Part shown: positions 7,413-14,509 of the stretch, in pieces
How the letters are laid out: each line of letters starts with the position of its first letter
How positions within the stretch are numbered: position 1 is the stretch's first letter
Source of the DNA: Acidaminococcus massiliensis
GTDB lineage: Bacteria; Bacillota; Negativicutes; Acidaminococcales; Acidaminococcaceae
NCBI RefSeq assembly: GCF_900095825.1
Contig: NZ_LT608315.1
Location: forward strand, 2,409,567-2,473,566
Direction of reading: 5' to 3'
DNA: 64,000 nucleotides
Notes under the pieces: model-generated
Told to the model about the DNA's origin: nothing
Seen by the model: the letters and a program-made list of their open reading frames with translations, nothing else
Database searches by the model: none
Translations under genes and position numbers: made by a program

Positions 7413-8774
7413 TCACTCTTGCCTCTCCACTCTGCCCTGTTTCCGCTCCAGATCCCGCATCACCCACTGCCAGGCCAACCAGGCAAAAAGGCCGGCCACC
7501 AGCCAGGCCATGGGGTCGCAGGCGGCAGAGATGGCGTAGCTGTGGGTCCGCATCCCCAGAAGAGCCGTAAGGCCCCGGGCCGCCAGTTCGAACACCCCGC
7601 ACAAGGTGGGTGCCAGGGCGTACCCCACCCCCTGCATGGCGTTCCGGTAGATGAAGATGCTGCTGAGCGGCAGGTAGAACCACATGGCGATATCCCCGTA
7701 AGTCTGGGCCCAGGGCAAAAGGGCCGTCGGGTCCGCCTCTCCGGAAAAGAAGAATCCCACCAGGAAGGGCAGCAAAAAGTGGAGCACCACCGCCGCCAAG
7801 ACCGAATAAAGGACCATCACCCGGAGGGCCTTCTTCACCCCTTTCCGGATCCGTCCCAGGTCCGCCTTTCCGAAGTTCTGCCCTGCATAGGTGGCCATGG
7901 TCTGACCCATGGAAAGGCACCCCTGGGTCAGCAGCATGGAGACCTTGGAGGCCGCCGTATAAGCCGCTACCGCCGTGGATCCGAACAGGTTGATGGCAGC
8001 CTGGGCGATCATGACCCCGGAGGCAGTGATGGAAAACTGCAGGGCCATAGGGACGCCCATCCGGAGCTGTTCCTTGGTTTCATACCGGTACAGGCCCCAA
8101 TCCTGGGCTTTGGGCACCAATACCGGCACTTTCTTGAAGATGTAGACTACGCACAGGAGCACGGAGATTCCCTGGCTCAGCACCGTAGCCAAGGCCGCCC
8201 CGGCCACCCCCATGCCGAACTGGATGATGCACAATAGGTCCAGCCCCACATTGAGACAGGCGGAAAACACCAGGAAAAACAGCGGTGCCTTGCTGTTCCC
8301 CACGGACCGGAGGAACACAGAGGCCATGTTGTAGAACACGTTGGTGAAGAGCCCTTGGAAAATGATGGTGATGTAGGTCCGGGCATCGGTCCAGATGTCC
8401 GCCGGGGTGTTCATCAGGTCCAGGAGCCAGGGCACGGCGGCAGTGCTGAGAAGAGTCATGGCAAGGGACAGGAGCACCGCCAAAAGGGTGCCGTTGGCCA
8501 CGCTCCGCCGGACCCCGGCCTCATCTTTGGCCCCGAACCGCTGGGAGGTGAGGATGCCGAACCCGGCGGTGATTCCCAGGGCAAAGCCCAGGACCAGGAA
8601 CATCAAGGTGCCCGTGGACCCCACCGCCGCCAGGGCTCCGGCCCCCACATACCGGCCCACGATGATCATATCCGCCATGTTGTACAGCTGCTGGAACACG
8701 TTGCCGATGAACATGGGGAAAAGGAATTGAAGGATCAGGGGAAGGATCGGTCCCCGGGTCATGTCTTTTTGCAT
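7413..8774 (-). CDS. MATE-family multidrug efflux transporter
   Basis: About 453 residues with some twelve hydrophobic segments and the MATE layout: a helix-1 region FLFPMFIGNVFQQLYNMADMIIVGRYVG, the internally duplicated second half (AINLFGSTAVAAYTAASKVSML), and a charged C-terminal tail. Such carriers export cationic drugs or toxic metabolites using Na+ or H+ gradients in the inner membrane. The ATG at 8774 has a GAGGT site 9 nt upstream; a GTG at 8783 is too close to it. The gene is separated from lysS by a strong terminator. Substrate cannot be read from sequence. Confidence 0.9.
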   Translation of the reverse strand: MQKDMTRGPILPLILQFLFPMFIGNVFQQLYNMADMIIVGRYVGAGALAAVGSTGTLMFLVLGFALGITAGFGILTSQRFGAKDEAGVRRSVANGTLLAVLLSLAMTLLSTAAVPWLLDLMNTPADIWTDARTYITIIFQGLFTNVFYNMASVFLRSVGNSKAPLFFLVFSACLNVGLDLLCIIQFGMGVAGAALATVLSQGISVLLCVVYIFKKVPVLVPKAQDWGLYRYETKEQLRMGVPMALQFSITASGVMIAQAAINLFGSTAVAAYTAASKVSMLLTQGCLSMGQTMATYAGQNFGKADLGRIRKGVKKALRVMVLYSVLAAVVLHFLLPFLVGFFFSGEADPTALLPWAQTYGDIAMWFYLPLSSIFIYRNAMQGVGYALAPTLCGVFELAARGLTALLGMRTHSYAISAACDPMAWLVAGLFAWLAWQWVMRDLERKQGRVERQE

Positions 8775-8793
8775 GGTTGTCACACCTCATAGA

Positions 8794-8829
8794 AAAAAGG
8801 GGCTGTTGCTCACGCAACAGCCCCTTTTT
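8794..8829. terminator. Hairpin terminator between lysS and the MATE gene
   Basis: AAAAAGGGGCTGTTGC and its exact reverse complement flank a four-base loop. Symmetric A and T runs make it work in both directions. It ends the greA-lysS transcript one base past the lysS stop codon. Confidence 0.92.
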
Positions 8830-8830
8830 A

Positions 8831-10834
8831 TCAGCACAATTTCGCGCCGGCGGGGATGTGGGGATCCAGCATCAGGAGATGGAGTTTCCGTTCTTCCCCT
8901 TCCATATGTTCCGCGCTGAGCAGCATCCCGCAGGATTCGATGCCCATCATCTTCCGAGGCGGCAGATTCACGATGGCCACGCAGGTCTTGCCGATCAGGT
9001 CTTCCGGATCGTAGTAGGCCTTGATCCCGCTGAGGATGGTCCGGTCGGTGCCGGTGCCGTCATCCAAAGTGAATTGGAGCAGCTTCTTGCTCTTGGGCAC
9101 GGCGAAGCAGTCCTTCACCTTCACCACCCGGAAATCGCAGTCCGCAAACTTGTCGAAGTCCACATAGTCGGTGAAGAGCGGTTCAATGGTCACATTGGAG
9201 AAGTCGATCTTCTCCGGTGCCGCCGTTTCAAAAGCCGGTGCGGCAGCAGCCGTTTCTGCAGCCGCAGGAGCAGCAGCGGCGGCAGGAGCGGCGGCCTTGG
9301 CGGCTTCGTTCTTGCCCCCGTCCAAAGGTTTCATGGTAGGGAACAGCAGCACGTCGCGGATGGATACAGCGCCCGTCAGGAACATCACCAAACGGTCGAT
9401 GCCGATGCCCAAGCCCCCTGTGGGAGGCAGTCCGTGCATCAGGGCATTGATGAAGTCTTCGTCCATCATGCCAGCTTCGTCATCCCCGGCAGCCCGTTCT
9501 TCCACCTGCTTTTCGAACCGTTCCTTCTGGTCCAGGGGATCGTTCAGTTCGGTGAAGCCGTTGCACAGTTCCCGGCCGAAGATATACCCTTCGAAACGGT
9601 CGGTGATCTCCGGATCCGCCACGCTGCTCTTGGCCAGCGGGGAGATTTCCTTAGGATGGCCGGTGATGAAGATGGGCTGGATCAGGTTCTTTTCCACGAA
9701 TTCATCGAAGAAGGCGTTGATGATCTTGCCCACGCCCCAGGCGGGTTCCACAGCAACCCCGGCTTCTTTGGCCATCTGCCGGGCCGTTTCCACGTCCTTG
9801 ACACCGGTGAAGTCCTTGCCGCTGTATTTCTTCACAGCGTCGATCATGGTCATCCGGGGCCAGGGACCAGTTAGATCGATTTCCGTGCCTTCATACTGGA
9901 TCTTCAGGGTCCCCAGGACCTTTTCCGCACAGGTGGTGACGATTTTTTCCGTCAGGTCCATCATGGTGTTGAAGTCCCCGAAGGCTTCATAGCATTCCAG
10001 GGTAGTGAATTCCGGGTTGTGTTTGATGTCCATCCCTTCGTTCCGGAATACCCGGCCCAATTCGTACACCCGTTCCAGACCGCCCACCACCAGACGCTTC
10101 AAATTCAGTTCCGTAGCGATCCGGAGATACAGGTCGATGTCCAGGGCATTGTGATGGGTGATGAAGGGCCGTGCAGTGGCACCCCCGGAGATGGTGTTCA
10201 GCACAGGGGTCTCCACTTCCAGGTAGCCCTGGTCGTCCAGCACCTGCCGGATGCATTTGATGATCTGGGTCCGTTTCACGAACACGTCCCGGACTTCCGG
10301 GTTCACGATCAGATCCACATACCGCTGGCGGTAGCGGATTTCCTTATCTTTCAATCCATGCCATTTTTCCGGCAGGGGTTTCAGGGCCTTGGAGAGGAAT
10401 TCCAGTTTCTGGACACGGATGGAGGGTTCCCCCATATGGGTCTTGAACACAGTGCCTTCCACTCCCACGATATCCCCGATATCCAGCAGCTTCACCACGC
10501 TGTAGGCCTCTTCGCCCATTTCGTCCTTCCGGACGTACAGCTGGATCTTGCCGGTCTTGTCCTGGAGATCCATGAAACAGGTCTTGCCGTGGCCCCGGAT
10601 AGCCAGGAGACGGCCGGCCACTTTCACCACGGTGCCTGCTGCTTCCATGGCTTCCACCTGGTCGTGGACTTCCTTGGTGTGGTGGGTCCACTGGTAGGCA
10701 TGGCCAAAGGGCAGGATACCCTTTTCTTCTAATTTATGCATTTTGTCCAGACGGACCTGCATCTGTTCACTGACGTCTTCGTCCGCCAGTGCTTCTTTTT
10801 CTACGTCCGGTTGGTTCTTCTTTGCGTCGGACAT
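8831..10834 (-). CDS. lysS: Lysyl-tRNA synthetase, class II, with C-terminal tRNA-binding (Trbp111/EMAPII-like) domain
   Basis: A 667-residue enzyme that charges tRNA-Lys. It has the N-terminal OB anticodon-binding domain (VKVAGRLLAIRGHGK), motif 2 (YELGRVFRNEGMDIKHNPEFT), and motif 3 (GGLGIGIDRLVM) ending near residue 500, which is where ordinary bacterial LysRS stops. An Ala/Pro-rich linker follows, then about 110 residues (DFRVVKVKDCF...IVNLPPRKMMGIESCGMLL) of the OB fold normally found at the end of MetG. The linker and extra domain are the unusual feature. It is transcribed with greA 36 bp upstream. Confidence 0.95.
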   Translation of the reverse strand: MSDAKKNQPDVEKEALADEDVSEQMQVRLDKMHKLEEKGILPFGHAYQWTHHTKEVHDQVEAMEAAGTVVKVAGRLLAIRGHGKTCFMDLQDKTGKIQLYVRKDEMGEEAYSVVKLLDIGDIVGVEGTVFKTHMGEPSIRVQKLEFLSKALKPLPEKWHGLKDKEIRYRQRYVDLIVNPEVRDVFVKRTQIIKCIRQVLDDQGYLEVETPVLNTISGGATARPFITHHNALDIDLYLRIATELNLKRLVVGGLERVYELGRVFRNEGMDIKHNPEFTTLECYEAFGDFNTMMDLTEKIVTTCAEKVLGTLKIQYEGTEIDLTGPWPRMTMIDAVKKYSGKDFTGVKDVETARQMAKEAGVAVEPAWGVGKIINAFFDEFVEKNLIQPIFITGHPKEISPLAKSSVADPEITDRFEGYIFGRELCNGFTELNDPLDQKERFEKQVEERAAGDDEAGMMDEDFINALMHGLPPTGGLGIGIDRLVMFLTGAVSIRDVLLFPTMKPLDGGKNEAAKAAAPAAAAAPAAAETAAAAPAFETAAPEKIDFSNVTIEPLFTDYVDFDKFADCDFRVVKVKDCFAVPKSKKLLQFTLDDGTGTDRTILSGIKAYYDPEDLIGKTCVAIVNLPPRKMMGIESCGMLLSAEHMEGEERKLHLLMLDPHIPAGAKLC

Positions 10835-10870
10835 GAAACCCCTCCTGCTTCTTTCTTTTTCTTCCCGTCT

Positions 10871-11389
10871 TTATTTTACAGCCTTGTCCGCAGCCTTCTT
10901 CTTGGTGCCGGGCCGGCTCACAGATACGATCTTATAATCCAGTTCCCCGATGGGAGTGGTGACCTTCACCACAGCGCCCACCTTTTGCCCCAGGATGGCT
11001 TTGCCCACCGGAGATTCATTGGAGATCCGGGGCGGTTCCGCCATGGGGTCCGCTTCCGTGGTCCCTACGACCGTATATTCTTCCTGATCATGGGTCTCCA
11101 TGTCTTCGATTTTAACTTTGCAGCCCAAGGAAACCGCATTCTTTGTGATTTCAGAATCCTTGATGACCTTGGCATTGCGGATCATGTTCTCCAGAGTCAG
11201 GATCCGGCCTTCCACAAAGGCCTGTTCATTCTTGGCATCATCATATTCGGAGTTTTCGCTGATATCACCATAGGAAATGGCGACCTTCAGCCGTTCGGCA
11301 ACCTGCTGCCGTTTTTCAGAACGGAGATAATCCAGTTCATCTTCTAATTTTTTGAGACCTTCTTCGGTCAGGATTGTTTGCTCAGCCAT
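10871..11389 (-). CDS. greA: Transcription elongation factor GreA
   Basis: A 172-residue protein that rescues backtracked RNA polymerase by stimulating transcript cleavage. It has the N-terminal coiled coil with the GDISENSEYDDAKNEQ tip motif, whose acidic residues act in the polymerase secondary channel, and the C-terminal FKBP-like domain (ISNESPVGKAILGQKVGAVV). A Lys/Ala-rich tail follows. It is the first gene of the greA-lysS operon and is preceded by a near-consensus promoter. Confidence 0.96.
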   Translation of the reverse strand: MAEQTILTEEGLKKLEDELDYLRSEKRQQVAERLKVAISYGDISENSEYDDAKNEQAFVEGRILTLENMIRNAKVIKDSEITKNAVSLGCKVKIEDMETHDQEEYTVVGTTEADPMAEPPRISNESPVGKAILGQKVGAVVKVTTPIGELDYKIVSVSRPGTKKKAADKAVK

Positions 11390-11437
11390 GTTTCACGACT
11401 CCTTTATAGGCTTATTGGCTTCTGCCATATCTTGTAA

Positions 11438-11466
11438 ATTATAGATTTTTACGGGGGTTTTGTCAA
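11438..11466 (-). promoter_or_regulatory. Consensus sigma-70 promoter of greA-lysS
   Basis: Reading leftward, TTGACA and TATAAT are separated by exactly 17 bp. Both boxes are perfect. The distance to the greA start codon is about 50 bp. Confidence 0.85.
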
Positions 11467-11489
11467 TGGGAAAGGCCTGCCGGGGCGGG

Positions 11490-11813
11490 GCCGTCAATGG
11501 TCAATTGTCAATGGCCGGAGGAGGCCAAACGCGGACGGCGTTTGGCTTTTGAACATTGTGGCCCCCTGGGTGGCCGGGTTGGGCTCGCCTTCGGCGAGCC
11601 CTTACGGCGTTAGGGTCTGGGGATCTCCATGGAAATGTGGGAACGGGATTATCGGGGAATCCGTTTCTTGGGCCGTTGTGATCGAAATCCGATCCCAGCC
11701 AGGCGACCCTTCGATGAAACCCGTTGTTTCCCCACCCTCCGACCCTTACGTGGCCTCCGATTTTCCCATTCAAAACCCTTTGCCCCCGGCAAAGGGTCTC
11801 CTTTGGCGTGAGC
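11490..11813. repeat. Intergenic repeat, copy B (longest)
   Basis: This 320-bp gap holds no credible gene. It contains TCAATGGTCAATTGTCAATGG, a GCCAAACGC..GCGTTTGGC inverted repeat, GGCCCCCTGGGTGGCCGGGTTGGGC and a CTCGCCTTCGGCGAG hairpin. From 11743 to 11813 it is about 90% identical to 12571-12643 on the other side of tpx. Confidence 0.7.
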
Positions 11814-11827
11814 CGTTTTTCCCATAA

Positions 11828-11858
11828 AAAGAACCCGCCCCCAAAAGGCGGGTTCTTT
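11828..11858. terminator. Hairpin terminator downstream of tpx
   Basis: AAAGAACCCGCC pairs exactly with GGCGGGTTCTTT around a seven-base loop. It is followed by TTTGGC and then the tandem CTAGTGACTAGTGAC. It lies 40 bp past tpx. Confidence 0.8.
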
Positions 11859-11899
11859 CCTTTGGCTGCCGGCTAGTGACTAGTGACTATTGGCTGTTC

Positions 11900-12409
11900 T
11901 TACAGCATCCCCTTTACTGCTGCCAGCACGCCGTCGAAGTCGATAGCGTGGGTCACTTCGGGGACGTATTCCACGTAGGTCACCTGGTCGTTTTTATCGA
12001 TGACCACCACACCCCGGGCTTCCAGGCGCAGGCCGTCCATCAGGAAACCATAGTTTTTCCCGAAGGAGGCGTCCCGGTGATCGGACAGGGTCACTACGTT
12101 TTCCACCCCGGCGGCGCCACACCAGCGGGCCTGGGCAAAAGGCAGGTCCATGGATACCGTCAGCACCACCACATCTGGAGAGAGTCCGGTCACATCCTGG
12201 TTGAACCACCGGGTCTGGGCATCGCAGACTCCGGTATCCAAGGAGGGCACTACAGAGATGACTTTGATCTTCCCTGCATAATCCTTCAGGGTCTTTTCGG
12301 CCAGTTGGTTATCGATGAGTTTGAAATCGGGAGCCTGCTGGCCCACTTTCACTTCCGGCCCCACCAGGGCCACAGGGTTGCCGGCAAAAGTAACGGTACG
12401 TTTTTCCAT
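11900..12409 (-). CDS. tpx: Thiol peroxidase (atypical 2-Cys peroxiredoxin)
   Basis: About 169 residues. The peroxidatic cysteine is in VPSLDTGVCDAQT and the resolving cysteine in ARWCGAAGV, the spacing typical of Tpx. DHRDASFGKNYGFL is the family motif after the second cysteine. It reduces peroxides using thioredoxin in the cytoplasm and would protect an anaerobe from oxygen stress. I chose the ATG with an AGAGGAGG site at 7-nt spacing; the frame is open 60 bp further but without a binding site. Before the phage inserted, it lay just downstream of groEL. Confidence 0.95.
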   Translation of the reverse strand: MEKRTVTFAGNPVALVGPEVKVGQQAPDFKLIDNQLAEKTLKDYAGKIKVISVVPSLDTGVCDAQTRWFNQDVTGLSPDVVVLTVSMDLPFAQARWCGAAGVENVVTLSDHRDASFGKNYGFLMDGLRLEARGVVVIDKNDQVTYVEYVPEVTHAIDFDGVLAAVKGML

Positions 12410-12459
12410 TGTATATTCCTCCTCTATCTGAACAAATGAAATTTTCTTGGTATGTTTAT

Positions 12460-12488
12460 AGTATATCATTTTAATAATAATTCGTAAA
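12460..12488 (-). promoter_or_regulatory. Probable tpx promoter
   Basis: Reading leftward, TTTACG and TATACT are separated by 17 bp in A+T-rich DNA, about 50 bp before the tpx start. Confidence 0.55.
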
Positions 12489-12530
12489 TAGGTTTTTTTG
12501 TAAAGACATCAGAGATGGAAGAAACCAGAA

Positions 12531-12645
12531 CAGCCCCCTGGGCGGCCGGGTTGGGCGTGCCGCAGGCCCGCCCTTCCGTGGCCTCCGGTTTTCACGTTCA
12601 AAACCATTTGCCCCCGGCAAAGGGTCTCCTTTGGCGTGAGACGTG
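12531..12645. repeat. Intergenic repeat, copy C
   Basis: Carries GCCCCCTGGGCGGCCGGGTTGGGC (also at 11559) and a 73-bp segment, 12571-12643, that closely matches 11743-11813. No gene is seen between the tpx promoter and the phage end. Confidence 0.7.
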
Positions 12646-12665
12646 AGGCGCCCGGCGTGAGGCGC

Positions 12666-12700
12666 AAAAAAATCCCCCTGGTTTCCCAGGGGGATTTTTA
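12666..12700. terminator. Probable original groEL terminator, now cut off by the prophage
   Basis: ATCCCCCTGG pairs exactly with CCAGGGGGAT around TTTC, with A and T runs on either side. It lies 19 bp beyond the left copy of the groEL 3'-end sequence. In a phage-free chromosome it would follow the groEL stop codon directly. Confidence 0.85.
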
Positions 12701-12718
12701 AACCCTTACGGTCTGATC

Positions 12719-12736
12719 TTACATCATCCCGGGCAT
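12719..12736. repeat. attL core
   Basis: TTACATCATCCCGGGCAT, identical to 49770-49787. On the minus strand it spells codons for M-P-G-M-M and a stop, the end of groEL, but no groEL body is attached here. The match breaks on both sides after 18 bp. Confidence 0.9.
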
Positions 12737-12853
12737 TACGGAACGTTCTATCGGGATAACACGAAAAATGCTGAAGCACTAGGAAATACGCGTTTTTTCG
12801 GCGTTTAGCCTGTCGAAAACGTCTGACATGTGTGGACTTTTTGCGGGATTTTT

Positions 12854-12875
12854 GCCCAATCCCAGCCCAATTTGC
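12854..12875. repeat. Left arm-type integrase site candidates (two 11-bp repeats)
   Basis: GCCCAATCCCA and GCCCAATTTGC lie head to tail. They share GCCCAAT with the three tandem 11-bp units at 49685-49717 near the other end, in the same orientation. Confidence 0.6.
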
Positions 12876-12898
12876 CAAAATGTATAACGATGTATAAA

Positions 12899-12919
12899 GC
12901 CGCCGGGGTGTCCGGCGGC
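12899..12919. terminator. Hairpin terminator of the accessory operon
   Basis: GCCGCCGG and CCGGCGGC pair around five bases. On the minus strand it is followed by TTTATAC. It lies just past the last accessory gene and insulates the attachment site. Confidence 0.7.
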
Positions 12920-12924
12920 TGGTT

Positions 12925-13260
12925 TTATTTGAGAAACGTTTCGATCATTTTTACTTTTTCTGCTGCCGTCATGGCATCGATTTTTTTTGCAAGGGCTTCC
13001 CGGATTTCCGGCGTTTCCAGAACACTATCCTGGATTTCAAACCCCATGGAATAGATAAATCCCGCGGAAATCTTTGCCCCGGCCAGGACCTCGCCCAGAA
13101 TGTGCATTTCCTCCTGGGAAAACTTCGGCGGTTCCGGCGTCAGCTTCATTATAATATCGTACCTTTCCACGATTTCGCCCAGGCGGCGGGAAAATCCGCC
13201 GCCGTCTGTCTGCTCATTCAGCCTATAAAGAGGGTCGTTCATATAGATGGTTTTTTTCAT
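12925..13260 (-). CDS. Accessory-operon protein, possibly ribbon-helix-helix-like
   Basis: 111 residues, last gene of the left-end accessory operon. The start has two pairs of short elements, KKTIYMNDPLYRLNE then GGGFSRRLGEIVERYDIIMK, a strand-helix-helix pattern reminiscent of Arc/MetJ DNA-binding proteins. The rest is helical and acidic (EMHILGEVLAG..ALAKKIDAMTAAEKVKMIETFLK). If it binds DNA, it is a candidate autoregulator of the operon promoter, which has three TATACGTATA palindromes. This reading is inference; no family was firmly recognised. Confidence 0.55.
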   Translation of the reverse strand: MKKTIYMNDPLYRLNEQTDGGGFSRRLGEIVERYDIIMKLTPEPPKFSQEEMHILGEVLAGAKISAGFIYSMGFEIQDSVLETPEIREALAKKIDAMTAAEKVKMIETFLK

Positions 13261-13274
13261 GGTTATCAGCTCCT

Positions 13275-13640
13275 TTATTTAAATCTAATCAGCATACCAA
13301 GCTCGCCCGCCCGGTAAATCTGAAATCCTGCCGGGTTTTCCAGGTCCAGGGTCTTGCCGTCGTCGTCATAAATCCATAACCAGGACGCTTTCGTGTCCAA
13401 AATTAAGCGGCTCTGATAATGCTCAGGCACCGGGGTGTCACTGGCAATCAACCAAGGATAATACGTAGCGTCTTCACCAAACGGGATTTCGCCGATTTCT
13501 CCCGGCTTGCTGGTACGATAGGCCAAGGAGGCAATATCGCTGCACCCTGCAAAGGCAGAACAATATTTATAATCATCCGCACGGAGATGGTCATACATTG
13601 CTTTGTGGTTTAATACCCATTCTTTCGTGATTTCTTTCAT
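13275..13640 (-). CDS. Accessory-operon protein of unknown function
   Basis: 121 residues, soluble, rich in Tyr, Trp and acidic residues (KYCSAFAGCSDIASLAYR; PFGEDATYYPWLIASDTPVPEHYQSRLIL; TKASWLWIYDDDGKTLDLENPAGFQIYRAG). No signal peptide, membrane segment or known motif was seen. A Shine-Dalgarno site precedes the ATG, and the next gene starts 15 bp past its stop. The short acidic character and prophage-end location are common in host-modulating phage proteins, but nothing specific can be claimed. Confidence 0.65.
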   Translation of the reverse strand: MKEITKEWVLNHKAMYDHLRADDYKYCSAFAGCSDIASLAYRTSKPGEIGEIPFGEDATYYPWLIASDTPVPEHYQSRLILDTKASWLWIYDDDGKTLDLENPAGFQIYRAGELGMLIRFK

Positions 13641-13655
13641 GATTACTCGCCCCCC

Positions 13656-13886
13656 TTAATCCACAAATTCATAGCCGATGGTTTTCCCATTCTTGCTAAT
13701 GGGTTTGAGCTTGTAGACGTCGGTTCCGATGAACTGGCTAAGAATCTCTCCGCTTGCCACCTCTGAACAACGTTGGTACAAGTTCCCGTCCCATCCATCC
13801 AGGCTGTACCACTTGCCGTCCAGCTTAACATACGGCATGGGGCCGTGCCCAACCCTGTATACGTGCATTGCTTCCAGCTTTTTCAT
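13656..13886 (-). CDS. Accessory-operon protein of unknown function
   Basis: 76 residues (MKKLEAMHVYRVGHGPMPYVKLDGKWYSLDGWDGNLYQRCSEV...KPISKNGKTIGYEFVD). It looks like a small beta-rich soluble domain with a repeated aromatic-Gly pattern. An AAAGGAGCT ribosome site precedes the start. It is the second gene of the operon and lacks any recognisable family motif. Confidence 0.6.
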   Translation of the reverse strand: MKKLEAMHVYRVGHGPMPYVKLDGKWYSLDGWDGNLYQRCSEVASGEILSQFIGTDVYKLKPISKNGKTIGYEFVD

Positions 13887-13933
13887 TGCTTTCAGCTCCT
13901 TTCAAATGGTGGTGGGGCTTTCGCCCCACCGGT

Positions 13934-14167
13934 TTACCGTGCTTCTTCAACCAGTTGTTTCAGTTCCTTCATCGTTACCGGCTTTTCAAATTCGCCGATT
14001 TTTACGATTTGGGGGTTTTTAAATTCCGTCCAGGAATTGCGCCCCAGGCTTACCTGGAAGCAAGTGAACAGTTCATCGGTTGCCCGATTGTAAAACACTT
14101 CGTAATAGGCGCCCATGCCTTGCGGGCAGGTCTTGATTTCGCTAACGGTCTTTTTCAGGTTCTTCAT
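13934..14167 (-). CDS. Accessory-operon protein of unknown function, first gene
   Basis: 77 residues (MKNLKKTVSEIKTCPQGMGAYYEVFYNRATDELFTCFQVSLGRNSW...KPVTMKELKQLVEEAR): a probable beta-sheet core with a C-terminal helix. A strong AGGAGG site precedes the ATG. It is the first gene after the palindrome-controlled promoter at 14249-14277. The C-terminal segment MKELKQLVEEA is amphipathic. No function is recognised. Confidence 0.6.
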   Translation of the reverse strand: MKNLKKTVSEIKTCPQGMGAYYEVFYNRATDELFTCFQVSLGRNSWTEFKNPQIVKIGEFEKPVTMKELKQLVEEAR

Positions 14168-14248
14168 GATTTTTTCCTCCTTTGACGGCTTCCGTTTTCC
14201 GGTGCCGTTCTCAAGTTCTCCAGGGCGTTCCTTCTTCCCTGTGACTAT

Positions 14249-14277
14249 ATAGTATCACATATACGTATAAATTGCAA
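14249..14277 (-). promoter_or_regulatory. Promoter of the left-end accessory operon
   Basis: Reading leftward, TTGCAA and TACTAT are separated by 17 bp. One of the TATACGTATA palindromes fills the spacer, so a bound protein would block RNA polymerase. Confidence 0.65.
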
Positions 14278-14315
14278 GAGTTTATACGTATATTTTTTAA
14301 AATTTTATACGTATA
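14260..14315. promoter_or_regulatory. Three TATACGTATA operator-like palindromes at 23-bp intervals
   Basis: The 10-bp palindrome occurs at 14260-14269, 14283-14292 and 14306-14315, each exactly 23 bp from the next. The first two form a perfect 13-bp inverted repeat about TTGCAAGAG. The even spacing suggests cooperative binding of a dimeric regulator to the accessory-operon promoter. Confidence 0.7.
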
Positions 14316-14465
14316 TTTTCTGAAACAATTCTGAAAATATACATTTGCCTCTATTGTGCTTTTAAACGCTTTTTGGCGCGTTTCCCGTTTCCTGCGATAA
14401 ATCATAAGCGGACAAAAATAAAAATGCTGTAAAACGATTTAAACGCACGATTTTTTCGTGGCAAA

Positions 14466-14493
14466 CAAAAAAACGCCCGCATAAAGCGGGCGT
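14466..14493 (-). terminator. Terminator of the late (structural-lysis) operon
   Basis: ACGCCCGC and GCGGGCGT pair around five bases. On the minus strand they are followed by TTTTTTTGTTTG. It lies 17 bp past the last lysis gene and separates the late operon from the accessory operon. Confidence 0.85.
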
Positions 14494-14509
14494 AATACTT
14501 TGCAACGAT

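Noticed and set aside
14211-14405. 64-codon minus-strand frame across the accessory promoter
   Set aside because: It runs through the promoter and all three palindromes, has no ribosome binding site and reads as A+T-rich noise.
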